Source: Anaerobiospirillum succiniciproducens DSM 6400
GTDB taxonomy: Bacteria; Pseudomonadota; Gammaproteobacteria; Enterobacterales; Succinivibrionaceae
Length of the DNA stretch: 39,580 nucleotides
Assembly: GCF_000482845.1 (NCBI RefSeq)
Contig: NZ_AXWV01000037.1
Coordinates: 1-39,580, forward strand
Direction of reading: 5' to 3'
Positions 8,291-16,667 of this stretch are shown piece by piece (positions within the stretch are counted from its first letter, which is position 1; the number at the start of each line of letters is the position of its first letter). Both the position numbers and the translations under genes were made by a program. Under the pieces are notes generated by a model, which was not told the origin of the DNA, searched no databases, and saw only the letters and a program-made list of their open reading frames with translations.

Positions 8291-9310
8291 ATGCGTGATG
8301 CTCAACAAATCAAAGCTCTACCTTACTTAGCTAAGGTCTATGCCGATCGTTACAATGTTTTTATCAACATTCAAGGCTGTAGCGCCTACTCTGATGGTCA
8401 TTCCATCACTGTTCCAAAGCTCGATGTTAGCTCTCAAGAACTAGAACGAGTGCTTTTTGGCTTCGTAGCTCATGAGGCTGGCCATATTCGTTTTAGTGAC
8501 TACAAGGTCTTAAACAAGATCTCTAATGACGACCGTTTGCGCGTGCTCGTCAACATCCTTGAAGATGCTCGCATCGAAAAACTTATGAGCCGTACTTTCA
8601 TCGGCGTCTATGACAACCTAGAGCTCGTTAACCGTAGCCTTTACAAGACTCAGCTAATGGACTTTAAGAGAACTAGCTCCATGCCTAAGCTGCAGTTACT
8701 TTTCAACTACATCATGTATACCTCTCAGAGCATCGTTAATCAGTATCGCGACGCTGCCCTGATGAGCCGTCTTAGCTATCAAGAGCTCAGTTGCTTAATC
8801 AACCCTCAAGGTCTTGATGAGCTTAAATCACTCTTGTACGAAAGTTGCCCCAAGCTTGAGAACACCGAGCAGGTCTATGAACTAGCTAAGCGCATCGACT
8901 CAATGTTTTGTGGCCAGACTTTCTTTGTCCCAGACTTTAGACGCTTTGCCATACGCTACAACCTGACCTCAGCTTTCGATCAAGCTAACTGTATCGCTAC
9001 TGCAGCTTTATACGGGCAAAAGTTCGACTACCCAGTTTTATGCCCAAGTCCATTCATGAGCAAGGTGCACAAGATAAAGCCTTTTGCCCAAAAGCATGGT
9101 CTGCCGTATACAGTCAAACAGCTCATGAAAGAGTGCTACCCAACTTTCTTATGTCCAAAACCACTAGACCTCTTTAGTCGCCTCGTCTTAAAGCCATCTG
9201 ACCTCCTGCCTGCAGATCTTATCAAGGAGGCTAAAGCCTATGCCGACGAGTCCTTAGGCGGTTCTGCACACTTAAAGCACTTTGAGCGCTTTATGGACAA
9301 CGAGTTTTAG
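8291..9310 (+). CDS. CobT/DUF2201-like metallopeptidase-fold protein (HEAGH), partner of the VWA protein
   Basis: The ATG at 8291 is chosen because GGAGGAG (8276-8282) lies 8 nt upstream; this gives 339 residues, eight fewer than a TTG start at 8267. Residues about 52-100 carry a zincin-like signature: FVAHEAGH (HEAGH at 61-65) and, 24 residues on, NILEDARIEK. The HExxH-then-EDxRIE pattern is that of the metallopeptidase-like part of CobT and DUF2201 proteins, which are usually fused to a VWA domain. Here the VWA domain is the next gene, 11 nt downstream, so the usual single polypeptide appears split. No membrane segment or signal peptide. Substrate unknown, and proteolysis unproven even for the family. 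Confidence 0.6.
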   Translation: MRDAQQIKALPYLAKVYADRYNVFINIQGCSAYSDGHSITVPKLDVSSQELERVLFGFVAHEAGHIRFSDYKVLNKISNDDRLRVLVNILEDARIEKLMSRTFIGVYDNLELVNRSLYKTQLMDFKRTSSMPKLQLLFNYIMYTSQSIVNQYRDAALMSRLSYQELSCLINPQGLDELKSLLYESCPKLENTEQVYELAKRIDSMFCGQTFFVPDFRRFAIRYNLTSAFDQANCIATAALYGQKFDYPVLCPSPFMSKVHKIKPFAQKHGLPYTVKQLMKECYPTFLCPKPLDLFSRLVLKPSDLLPADLIKEAKAYADESLGGSAHLKHFERFMDNEF

Positions 9311-9321
9311 TGAGGTGATCT

Positions 9322-12300
9322 ATGCACGCACATTCTCTTTTTGAACAATTAGATGCGCTTGAGACAAGCTTTTCTAATCCACATGGCTCCAAATTCGATG
9401 CTTTTAAAGACGACCATGAGCACCTACACAGCAGCGATCACGAGCACCTAGACAGTAGCTATCACGAGGTTTTAAGCAATCGTGCTCATGCCCCAGAGCA
9501 GATGTCGCTCATTAATGATCTGCCTTTAGATGAAGGATCTCTAAGCGCTAAAACCCGCTCCGAGCACTGCAAAATGGGCCCACTTACTCCAAGTGCCACT
9601 ACCCTCACCCATGACATCGACTCTAGCTGCTTTCATGAGCTTACAGATGGCGCAGATAGCAGTGCTGTTGGCTCTGATACCGATAGTTGCATTACTGTCG
9701 ACGCAACCAATGCCCTGGTTAAGATCGCCAGGGTAGAGCAAGAGCACCTGGAATCTCAGGCAGATATGGAAGTTCAGGCTGCTTGCGCCGATGATGATGA
9801 TTGCAAGGGAGTTCCTTGTGCCAAAGCATTTATGCGCTCAGGGCGTAATCAGGAAATGAAAAACTTAGATATTTACGAGGCCCTCAATCATTACGTTGAG
9901 CCTAAAAATATCTACACCGCTCCAAGCAGTGGCAGCAGTGCCGATACCGACGGCTTAGCTGCTGGTTGTGGAGCTAATAAAAAGTGTGAGTTTGCCAAAG
10001 CAAAAGGCGCAGCTGCGGGATCATCACATGTAAGTGGTGGCGCTGCATCTAAGACTGGTGGTGAGGGCTCATCTTCTAATCAGGATAGCTCCGATGAGTC
10101 TAAGGACGATAAGGACTGTGACAGTTTAATGATGATCGGGGATAGCGATTGTCTATACGATCGTCGCCTGACCCGTTATTGCGGCAAGTATAGCGATCTT
10201 GAGTCGTTTAGAGCCAATCTCATCAACAAACAGAGTCAAATTGCGCAAATGGCTCGTGACAATGATAGCGAGCTGAGCACTCAGCGTCTTGGCATGGTTC
10301 ACCGCTGGAGTGTCGATAGCTTCTTAGACAGTGATTTTACTAGACCTTTTTCTCAAGCCTTTGTTGAAGAAGAGGTGCCTAGCCAAATGTTCAACGGAGT
10401 AGCCTTGCCATCCTTTGCCCTAAGCACACGTATCATCGCCGATGCTTGGGCAAATCCATGCGAGTTCATTCCGATCATACCTTGGCTGTGTATTCGCAAT
10501 CTCCCTAATCTCTTATCATCTCCATTGCGTCGCCTCAGCCTCAAGCAGCAAGATGCGCTTAAGGCTGTACGCCTACTGCAAGAGAAGATAGTCTGCCACT
10601 TTACAACTTTACAAGAGTGCGCTGAGGCTGTAACTCGAGCCACTAAACAACTCTCTGGTCTCTTGCCTGATGATCTGAACTCCAATGAAGCTCAATGCAA
10701 ACGCTATCAAGATATCCCTGCCTATCCTGTAGTGCAGTATTTACAAGATAACAATGAAATCTTGCTGTTAAAGCTGCGTTCAGACAATCGCAAGCTCATT
10801 GTCCGTCAGTCACCAGAGTTGATTTTAAAAATACGCTTTATGCTCGATAACGAGCGTCGCAAGCTTAAGTATCAGCGCAAAGCAGCGATCTTAAAGGAAT
10901 ACGGACTGTTAAGTGACTTAAACCTTAACCTCGATCCACCTTTAAATCCTGATGCCTATTGCGTTGATCGTGACGCTAAAGTGTGCGTACTCAAACGAGA
11001 TATCGACCTTATCATGGCGGTCAAAAAGCTCTATCTGTCTTTTGAAAAGCGTCAAGATATACCGCTGTGCGTCGGTGAAGATCACTACAGGCTCTTAAAT
11101 AATCGTCTTAAGGATGTAAGCGATCAAATTGAACGCCGCGATAGTAATGTCCGCTCCTTACGCACTATGCTCTATGCCATGCGCGATCCTAGTGACAAAA
11201 CCTCCATCAATCTTGTCAAAAGACGCGCTAAAGCCATGGGCATTGCGCCAAGTAAAGAGGGTATTCAGCAAGCCCTTGAGAGCAATCAACCCACTAGAGC
11301 CACATACGATCCAGACACCCACGAGATCTCCATACCGCTTGATGAGAGCGAAGGCTATTCGTTTTTATCAGAACCTGTGCGTCTTGGCAGACATCTATTG
11401 TTTAACCACGACTGCACCAAGGCCTTTATCGACTATCGCGTACGTGATGATCAGCAGCTAAGCAAAGTTGTTGCAGGAACCTATGGCATTGGTCAACAAG
11501 ACTCCTCTTTAGAGCCTAGCGATGAGGAGAGTAAGGCCTTTACTGTCGATGCTGACGAGGCATTGCAGATGTACGAGCCACTAGAGCTCTACGAGGGCCT
11601 TATTAACACGGTTGCCTGCACTCCTCGCGATCTTAACGAGGAAGAGGTTAAAAGCAACGATGCTAGCAAAAACATTGAGATCTTAGATGAACATATCCGC
11701 GATCCACGTTTAGAAAACACATATTGCGATGCGCTTAGAGAGTATTTGTACGCCAATGGCCAATTTGATCTTGGCCTTGAGGCCCAAAACAATGTCTCAA
11801 GCGTTATTGATGCACTAGCCAAAGAACAGAACGTCGACCCATATCGTGGCGTCGGTGGCATCACCATCATGCCAGATAAACCTTTAAAGCGCGGTGATGA
11901 AATTGACTCTAATGCAAGAACCTTCATCCCTGATGAGAAGATGATTCAACGCTTTTTAAAGGAGGCCAACACAGAAAATCAGTTCTTAAGACGAGTTCTA
12001 CGTCAAAAGGTTACCGCTGCCGTATCGAAAATGCGTGGTCGTAATCCAAAGGGACGCGAGATTGATCCACTGCGTGCTCAGTTCATCAAGATTGGTGAAG
12101 ATCGCATCTTCAAAAAGCGCTTTATCAGCGAGGACTTTAATACCTCTATTCACATACTTGTGGATATCTCAGGCTCAATGTGTCACGTATCTAAGCCAGT
12201 ACCAAAAGAGCAGATGCCATATGCCACTCGTTGCTATCACGCTTGTAAAGCAGCGTTGTCTATTGCCTCCGCCCTGTACGGCATTGATGGTGTCTTAATC

Positions 12301-12714
12301 GCATGCAGCTTCTTTCCAGGCTTTATTGAAAATAGCTCCACCTTCACGGCCTTACATAGCAATGAGCGCCTCTTAACTAAAGCACGTGACTTTTTGCAAG
12401 AGCCTCATGGCAGTACACCAATGGATGACGCTATCTATACAGCCATGCGTCAGCTCAACAATCAAACAGCTGACCGCAAGATCATCATCATGATTACTGA
12501 CGGTGCGCCTGATGATGTGGATCGCACCAAACACGCTATTGAGTCATTAGAACAGCAAAGCATTGAGTTGTATGCCATCGGCATCGAGACGCAAGACGAC
12601 TACCACCTCTTTAAGCACTTTGCCTCATTAGATGAGGCCAACAAACTTACCGAGGTTATGTCCAAACTGCTTATTGAGCTGAGCAAAAGCAAGTTTGCCA
12701 ATCAAATTGAATAA
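9322..12714 (+). CDS. Large VWA-domain protein, CobT-like C-terminus
   Basis: 1130 residues; the ATG at 9322 has GAGGTGAT just upstream and is likely coupled to the preceding gene. Residues 1-270 are acidic, Ser/His/Asp-rich and probably disordered (DHEHL repeats near 30-50). Residues 290-900 are largely helical and unrecognised. The C-terminal 200 residues are a von Willebrand factor A domain with an intact metal-binding site: Asp948-x-Ser950-x-Ser952 (VDISGSM), Thr1032 (HGSTPMDDA) and Asp1060 (TDGAPDD). The lead-in RAQFIKIGEDRIFKKRF resembles CobT. CobT works with the AAA+ protein CobS in cobalt insertion, and similar VWA/MoxR pairs act as chaperones; no AAA+ partner or cobalamin gene is nearby, so cobalt chelation is unlikely here. 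Confidence 0.65.
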   Translation: MHAHSLFEQLDALETSFSNPHGSKFDAFKDDHEHLHSSDHEHLDSSYHEVLSNRAHAPEQMSLINDLPLDEGSLSAKTRSEHCKMGPLTPSATTLTHDIDSSCFHELTDGADSSAVGSDTDSCITVDATNALVKIARVEQEHLESQADMEVQAACADDDDCKGVPCAKAFMRSGRNQEMKNLDIYEALNHYVEPKNIYTAPSSGSSADTDGLAAGCGANKKCEFAKAKGAAAGSSHVSGGAASKTGGEGSSSNQDSSDESKDDKDCDSLMMIGDSDCLYDRRLTRYCGKYSDLESFRANLINKQSQIAQMARDNDSELSTQRLGMVHRWSVDSFLDSDFTRPFSQAFVEEEVPSQMFNGVALPSFALSTRIIADAWANPCEFIPIIPWLCIRNLPNLLSSPLRRLSLKQQDALKAVRLLQEKIVCHFTTLQECAEAVTRATKQLSGLLPDDLNSNEAQCKRYQDIPAYPVVQYLQDNNEILLLKLRSDNRKLIVRQSPELILKIRFMLDNERRKLKYQRKAAILKEYGLLSDLNLNLDPPLNPDAYCVDRDAKVCVLKRDIDLIMAVKKLYLSFEKRQDIPLCVGEDHYRLLNNRLKDVSDQIERRDSNVRSLRTMLYAMRDPSDKTSINLVKRRAKAMGIAPSKEGIQQALESNQPTRATYDPDTHEISIPLDESEGYSFLSEPVRLGRHLLFNHDCTKAFIDYRVRDDQQLSKVVAGTYGIGQQDSSLEPSDEESKAFTVDADEALQMYEPLELYEGLINTVACTPRDLNEEEVKSNDASKNIEILDEHIRDPRLENTYCDALREYLYANGQFDLGLEAQNNVSSVIDALAKEQNVDPYRGVGGITIMPDKPLKRGDEIDSNARTFIPDEKMIQRFLKEANTENQFLRRVLRQKVTAAVSKMRGRNPKGREIDPLRAQFIKIGEDRIFKKRFISEDFNTSIHILVDISGSMCHVSKPVPKEQMPYATRCYHACKAALSIASALYGIDGVLIACSFFPGFIENSSTFTALHSNERLLTKARDFLQEPHGSTPMDDAIYTAMRQLNNQTADRKIIIMITDGAPDDVDRTKHAIESLEQQSIELYAIGIETQDDYHLFKHFASLDEANKLTEVMSKLLIELSKSKFANQIE

Positions 12715-12827
12715 GAGTCTTTGGCAAATCCATCAACAAGAACAAAACCTAAAAATACTTGAAGCTCTACTGCCTCAAGTAATTAAAGCAATGCCTATGA
12801 GGCGTTGTATTAACAAGGAACTGTCTT

Positions 12828-14006
12828 ATGTTAAAGACAATCTTCAACAAGAAAGTGATCGATCAGTCTAATACAGACATCTACTCAACCTATTGGAACC
12901 ACCCACCAGAGACTTGGGAATTTCTCTTTGCCAACGACAACCCTGATCGTGTCATGGTGCGCAACATTCTTCTTAACGAGTGCTGTCCAAGTATAGTGCC
13001 CACCAAGACTGAGGAGAACTACGGTCGTATCGAGTTTAATCGTGTCGACAAGTTCAGAGATGATCTCTTAGACTCTCCAGCTCTTACTGAAGAGGCTCAA
13101 AAGAATGGTCTTATGTACTTGCTCATTGTTTTTGCCTTGCTGTTTGTCATATTGCTACCTGTTTTAACTAAAGTTCCTGCAAACCTTAGGAACGTAATCT
13201 ACCCACAAACGATCGAGCTGATGCAAATTCTTGAACAAGAAGAGCAGGCCAAGGCGCTTAAAGCTCAACAGCTGCAGTCAGCTCAGAGCAATACCTCTAA
13301 TAAAGAGCTGCAGTCGGCACAAAACACGGCTAGCAAAAGTGAGCTGCACTCGTCCCTGAGTAAGAGCAGTGCTGATGGTGCAGGTGCAACTCATCAGTCC
13401 TATCTGAGCTACCTAAATAACGACATTAACCTAGGACCAAAGTACACTGAACATGTGTACTTATATCGTGATCTCGACAAGAGCCTTGAAGATTACAAAA
13501 ACGATCTCATTGCTAAAACTCAACCACCTAAGATTTCAGAGTCTGAAAAGAGAGCTCAAGAGTTAGAGGCCATTCCTTTAAGCAAGGCTCTTGAAGATAA
13601 ACCAGCGCTTGTAAAAACAGCCGCTCGTGCGATCTTGGCAAGCCAAAAAGCTCAGCTTGAAAAGCAAAAGGCTGCGGCCGATCCAGCTAATCACAAGCAC
13701 CAAGACTATGGCATCAACAAAGAATTTAAGCCATTTAATCCGCTGCCACCGTCTTTAAAGCTCTCAAGCTCAGACCCATTTGGCACCCATCAGAGAGTTA
13801 TGGAGTTTAAGCCACTGCGTGAGGCCCTGCACTTTGGACCAAGCCAAAATAGATTTAAAGCACCGTCTATAGACATGGGAAATAAGGCTATTCACAATAA
13901 GCTTGACCAAAACCAGCTCAATGCGGAGGTTAATAGATTAGATATAAGTGAAAACCTGGCAAGTACACAAGAAGAGAACTTAGGAAACGAGCTTACTAAT
14001 AGCTAA
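12828..14006 (+). CDS. Single-pass membrane protein of unknown function
   Basis: 392 residues, ATG at 12828 with AAGGA 8-12 nt upstream. Residues about 94-115 are one strong membrane segment (LMYLLIVFALLFVILLPVL) after a 93-residue, probably cytoplasmic, N-terminal domain containing Trp-rich YWNHPPETWEF. After the membrane segment comes a polar, Ala/Gln/Ser-rich region with repeats of the LQSAQ type (150-185) and a Lys-rich stretch. It is the last gene before a terminator and probably belongs with the zincin-like and VWA genes (113-nt gap). I recognise no family. It might tether that complex to the membrane, which is inference from position only. Confidence 0.55.
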   Translation: MLKTIFNKKVIDQSNTDIYSTYWNHPPETWEFLFANDNPDRVMVRNILLNECCPSIVPTKTEENYGRIEFNRVDKFRDDLLDSPALTEEAQKNGLMYLLIVFALLFVILLPVLTKVPANLRNVIYPQTIELMQILEQEEQAKALKAQQLQSAQSNTSNKELQSAQNTASKSELHSSLSKSSADGAGATHQSYLSYLNNDINLGPKYTEHVYLYRDLDKSLEDYKNDLIAKTQPPKISESEKRAQELEAIPLSKALEDKPALVKTAARAILASQKAQLEKQKAAADPANHKHQDYGINKEFKPFNPLPPSLKLSSSDPFGTHQRVMEFKPLREALHFGPSQNRFKAPSIDMGNKAIHNKLDQNQLNAEVNRLDISENLASTQEENLGNELTNS

Positions 14007-14049
14007 AAGCCACCACAATTTACCCTACATATCAAATAGCCTTGGCACT

Positions 14050-14086
14050 AGCAAAAAGCCCCCATCAATAGATGGGGCTTTTTGCT
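14050..14086. terminator. Bidirectional rho-independent terminator
   Basis: AGCAAAAAGCCCC(C)ATC pairs with GATGGGGCTTTTTGCT around an AATA loop, with one bulged C. T-runs are present on both strands. It ends the plus-strand 8.3-14.0 kb group and the convergent minus-strand rimI. Confidence 0.85.
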
Positions 14087-14112
14087 GTAATAAAGATATT
14101 GTGTAGGCCTCT

Positions 14113-14667
14113 TTATACGCCAAAAGAACTTAGTATCGGCTTGCCTGATTCATCGAACTTTAAGCTACCATCCTTGTAGATGCTTAAATCGCAAGCCATA
14201 GTGTAGGCATCCTCCGCAGGATGCTTGGAAGTAGCAGCATAGTACTTCTTACGAGTACCTGTAATGGTAAAGCCATAGAGGTCGTAAAGGTACTTAGCCA
14301 CTTCATTAGAGACACGTACCTCAAGGTAGCAAGTTGCTGCTCCCTCGGCTACGCATTGTTCTAAGGTGTAGCGTAAGAGTTTATGGCCAAAGCCTAAGCC
14401 TTGATACTGTCTTTTAATGCCAATGGTATAAAGCTCTGACTCATCACAGACTAAACTGATGATAGAAAAACCGACAAGCTCACGATTGATGAACAAACCA
14501 AAGCAACGAGTATTATCAGTAAAACAGGCCTCAAGCGAGTCATAAGACCATGGATCTGAATGCGCACTTACATCAATCTCATGCAAAGTATGCAAGATCT
14601 CAGGGGTTGGCTTGTCAATAAGCTCAATACTCAGCTTCTCATGCATTGCATGTCGTCTTGAACCCAT
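14113..14667 (-). CDS. rimI: RimI-like ribosomal-protein alanine N-acetyltransferase
   Basis: A 184-residue GNAT-fold acetyltransferase. The acetyl-CoA loop RQYQGLGFG lies at residues 86-94, followed by LLRYTLEQC. The RimI hallmark LEVRVSN (115-121) carries the Glu aligned with the catalytic Glu of E. coli RimI, and YLYDLYGF (127-133) supplies the tyrosine region. RimI acetylates the N-terminal Ala of ribosomal protein S18. The product exceeds the usual 150 residues by a C-terminal tail of about 25. The ATG at 14667 is the longest option; another lies at codon 8 and neither has a strong binding site. It follows the holD-like gene by 71 nt, the same order as the E. coli holD-rimI pair. Confidence 0.8.
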   Translation of the reverse strand: MGSRRHAMHEKLSIELIDKPTPEILHTLHEIDVSAHSDPWSYDSLEACFTDNTRCFGLFINRELVGFSIISLVCDESELYTIGIKRQYQGLGFGHKLLRYTLEQCVAEGAATCYLEVRVSNEVAKYLYDLYGFTITGTRKKYYAATSKHPAEDAYTMACDLSIYKDGSLKFDESGKPILSSFGV

Positions 14668-14738
14668 AAATGTTTTCTAAACCTCGTTGCGCTTACTACT
14701 TGAAAATAAGTAAGACGGCTTAATACCAACAGTATTCG

Positions 14739-15788
14739 TTAAAGAGCGATGCCGCGTGAGGCAAACTCACTTTTTAAGAAGTTCCACACTGCCTTTTTAT
14801 CATTGGTCATGACAAAAGTACGATTGCTTGGCATTGGGTATGGAGCATATGGCATCAAGATAATGTCATTAGGCTGATACTGCCATGCTGGATGATATGT
14901 CGCTACTCTTAAACCCTTGGAGTTTAAGAAGCGCATCATATTCTCTAAATAAGTAATTGAACTGTCTGGCTGTACATAAACATCAGCATCAGGTCGACTT
15001 GGCGCACCACCAACAGGAGCACTTTGCGCTGCTACACGAGCTGGAGCCGCAGGCGCTGCTTGCATAGCTGCAGGAGCCATCTGCATCTGACCTTGTACAG
15101 GTGCTTGCCAAGATTGATTAGGCACATAGCCCATTTGATTTGGAGCCTGGCTACCAAAGCCTTGGCTGGAGGCCTGATTGTACGCCTGATTTGGCGCTTG
15201 ATTGTAAGAATGCCCAGGAGCTTGGTTTGGCGCGTACGGCGTCGCAACTTGTCCTGGGTACCCTTGAGATGGTGCTTGTGCCTGGGCCTGTGATTGTGCG
15301 TGGGCCTGGGGCTGGGCCAGAGTTTGTGGCTGAGCTTGGGCTTGAGCGGCGCGAGATTGCTCTTGAGCGTAGGCTGCAAGCTGCTGTTCTGTAGCAAACT
15401 GTTCGGCGCGGGCGTCGTTAGCTAGGCGCTCGTTATCAGTAATCTCGCTTTCTAATTGCGAATGAGTGCGATCAGAGAGGGTTTGCTCACTTAATAAAGA
15501 GCTTTTTAAGGCTGCAAAGGTCTCGCTCACAATGGCAGCATTGCGAGCCATATTTTCTTGAGCTTGAGCTTGTGCTGCAGCTTGAGCAGCTGATAGCTCA
15601 GCACCTTGTGCTGCATTGTCTTGTGCTACGGCTTGCTCTTGCAATGGGACAGCTGACTCGTTAGATATGCCAGAGCTTAAATCCTGAGCTACTCCATTTG
15701 CCTTGATAGTGTCAGCCTCATCAGACTGCTGAGCATAAGGAAAAGATATATCTGGATTGGCTCTCCAGACTACTTTGGATTGATGCAT
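14739..15788 (-). CDS. Ala/Gln-rich protein, possible divergent HolD (DNA polymerase III psi)
   Basis: 349 residues; the ATG at 15788 has AGGA 5 nt upstream. Residues 25-265 are low complexity: Ala/Gln-rich repeats such as QAQAQ and PNQA, with predicted coil around 80-160. Only the ends look structured. The first 16 residues contain KVVWRANPD, loosely like the W-x-x-R-x-P segment with which HolD begins. The last 80 residues (270-349) form a compact domain (TYLENMMRFLNSKGLRV; KKAVWNFLKSEF). The main argument for HolD is synteny: in E. coli holD precedes rimI. Psi is only about 137 residues, so a large insertion must be assumed. If wrong, it is a hypothetical protein. Confidence 0.4.
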   Translation of the reverse strand: MHQSKVVWRANPDISFPYAQQSDEADTIKANGVAQDLSSGISNESAVPLQEQAVAQDNAAQGAELSAAQAAAQAQAQENMARNAAIVSETFAALKSSLLSEQTLSDRTHSQLESEITDNERLANDARAEQFATEQQLAAYAQEQSRAAQAQAQPQTLAQPQAHAQSQAQAQAPSQGYPGQVATPYAPNQAPGHSYNQAPNQAYNQASSQGFGSQAPNQMGYVPNQSWQAPVQGQMQMAPAAMQAAPAAPARVAAQSAPVGGAPSRPDADVYVQPDSSITYLENMMRFLNSKGLRVATYHPAWQYQPNDIILMPYAPYPMPSNRTFVMTNDKKAVWNFLKSEFASRGIAL

Positions 15789-15817
15789 ACTCGTCCTTTA
15801 GACACTGTAACTACCAA

Positions 15818-15845
15818 GAAAACAAAAGCCCATCTTACGATGAGC
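15818..15845 (-). terminator. Rho-independent terminator after the glyoxalase-fold gene
   Basis: Read on the minus strand, GCTCATC (15845-15839), a GTAA loop and GATGGGC (15834-15828) form a 7-bp stem with one G-U pair, followed by TTTTGTTTTC. It separates the gene ending at 15928 from the one starting at 15788. Confidence 0.6.
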
Positions 15846-15927
15846 CCCATGGCCACATAATAGCCTATAGAGCGATGCATAACCAAGATCATGGTGGCAC
15901 ATCGCTTAAGTAGCTAAGAGAGCTTAA

Positions 15928-16314
15928 TTATTTGTCCTTCTTAACTGGCAGAATCTCAATCCAGTAATCATCTGGATCGTGAATAAAGTAAAGGCCCATG
16001 ACCTCGTTCTCGTAGCAAACGCAGCCCATTTGCTTGTGGAAAGCTCTAACCTCGTCGTAGTCCTCTTTGACACGCAGGCACATGTGACTCTCGTTGTCAC
16101 CAAGCTCGTATGGATTGGTGTGATCACGCAGCCAGGTTAACTCTAAAGAGAAAGGAGTGGTGTTGTCACCTAAGTAAACGAGAATGTAAGAGCCATCAGC
16201 AGCTTCCTTACGACGCACTTCGACTAGGCCTAAAGCCTCTTTGTAGAATGCAATAGAGCGCTCTAAATTAGTAACGTTGATATTGAAGTGATCAAAATGG
16301 GCAGTGATTTTCAT
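15928..16314 (-). CDS. Glyoxalase/VOC-fold protein, lactoylglutathione lyase-like
   Basis: 128 residues from the ATG at 16314, which has GAGG 5 nt upstream; an earlier ATG at 16335 lacks a good site. Two beta-alpha-beta-beta-beta units of the VOC superfamily are visible. Candidate metal ligands match the glyoxalase I pattern: His9 (HFDHFNINV), Glu58 (SLELTWLRD), His77 (ESHMCLRV) and Glu120 (YWIEILP). NLERSIAFYKEALGL (16-30) is a classic family signature. Glyoxalase I isomerises the methylglyoxal-glutathione hemithioacetal in the cytoplasm. The wider family includes other enzymes, so the substrate is a family-level inference. Confidence 0.75.
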   Translation of the reverse strand: MKITAHFDHFNINVTNLERSIAFYKEALGLVEVRRKEAADGSYILVYLGDNTTPFSLELTWLRDHTNPYELGDNESHMCLRVKEDYDEVRAFHKQMGCVCYENEVMGLYFIHDPDDYWIEILPVKKDK

Positions 16315-16473
16315 GAGAACCTCAAACTGAGACACTAAAGAGTACTTAGCTATTTTAACTTAGAAACCATCTATCACAGCGTACTAAAGAGACAAAATCG
16401 ATCGCAAAGGGGCCCCCAGAAGTACATGTTTGAATCTATGGCTCCTAGCTCTTAAGAGTCGCTATGCTCAAAG

Positions 16474-16651
16474 CTTAACTGCTTTGGCCATGAGCCTTCG
16501 CAGCCAAGAGACTAGTTGCTTTGGCCATTGCCCTGTTCAACCAAGAGACTAATTGCCTTGGCCATGAGCCTGTGCAACCAAGAGACTAATTGCCTTGGCC
16601 ATGAGCCTGTGTAGCCAAGAGACTAGTTGCTTTGGCCATTGCCCTGTTCAG
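16474..16651. repeat. 37-bp tandem repeat array, about 4.8 copies
   Basis: Full units start at 16504, 16541, 16578 and 16615 with CCAAGAGACTA; a partial unit precedes them. Units 1 and 4 are one variant (GTTGCTTTGGCCATTGCCC) and units 2 and 3 another (ATTGCCTTGGCCATGAGCC). In the second variant CCAAG and CTTGG can pair, so each unit could form a small hairpin, and TGGCCA is palindromic in every unit. It lies after the MBL-fold gene and upstream of the glyoxalase-fold gene. Confidence 0.85.
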
Positions 16652-16667
16652 CAACATGCTTATGATC

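Noticed and set aside
8291-12714. Cobaltochelatase CobT for cobalamin synthesis
   Set aside because: No CobS, CobN or other cobalamin gene is nearby, and the large novel middle and split layout do not fit the enzyme.
15024-15397. Several frames of 84-121 codons on both strands inside the Ala/Gln-rich gene
   Set aside because: They are out-of-frame readings of low-complexity coding DNA with no independent start signals.
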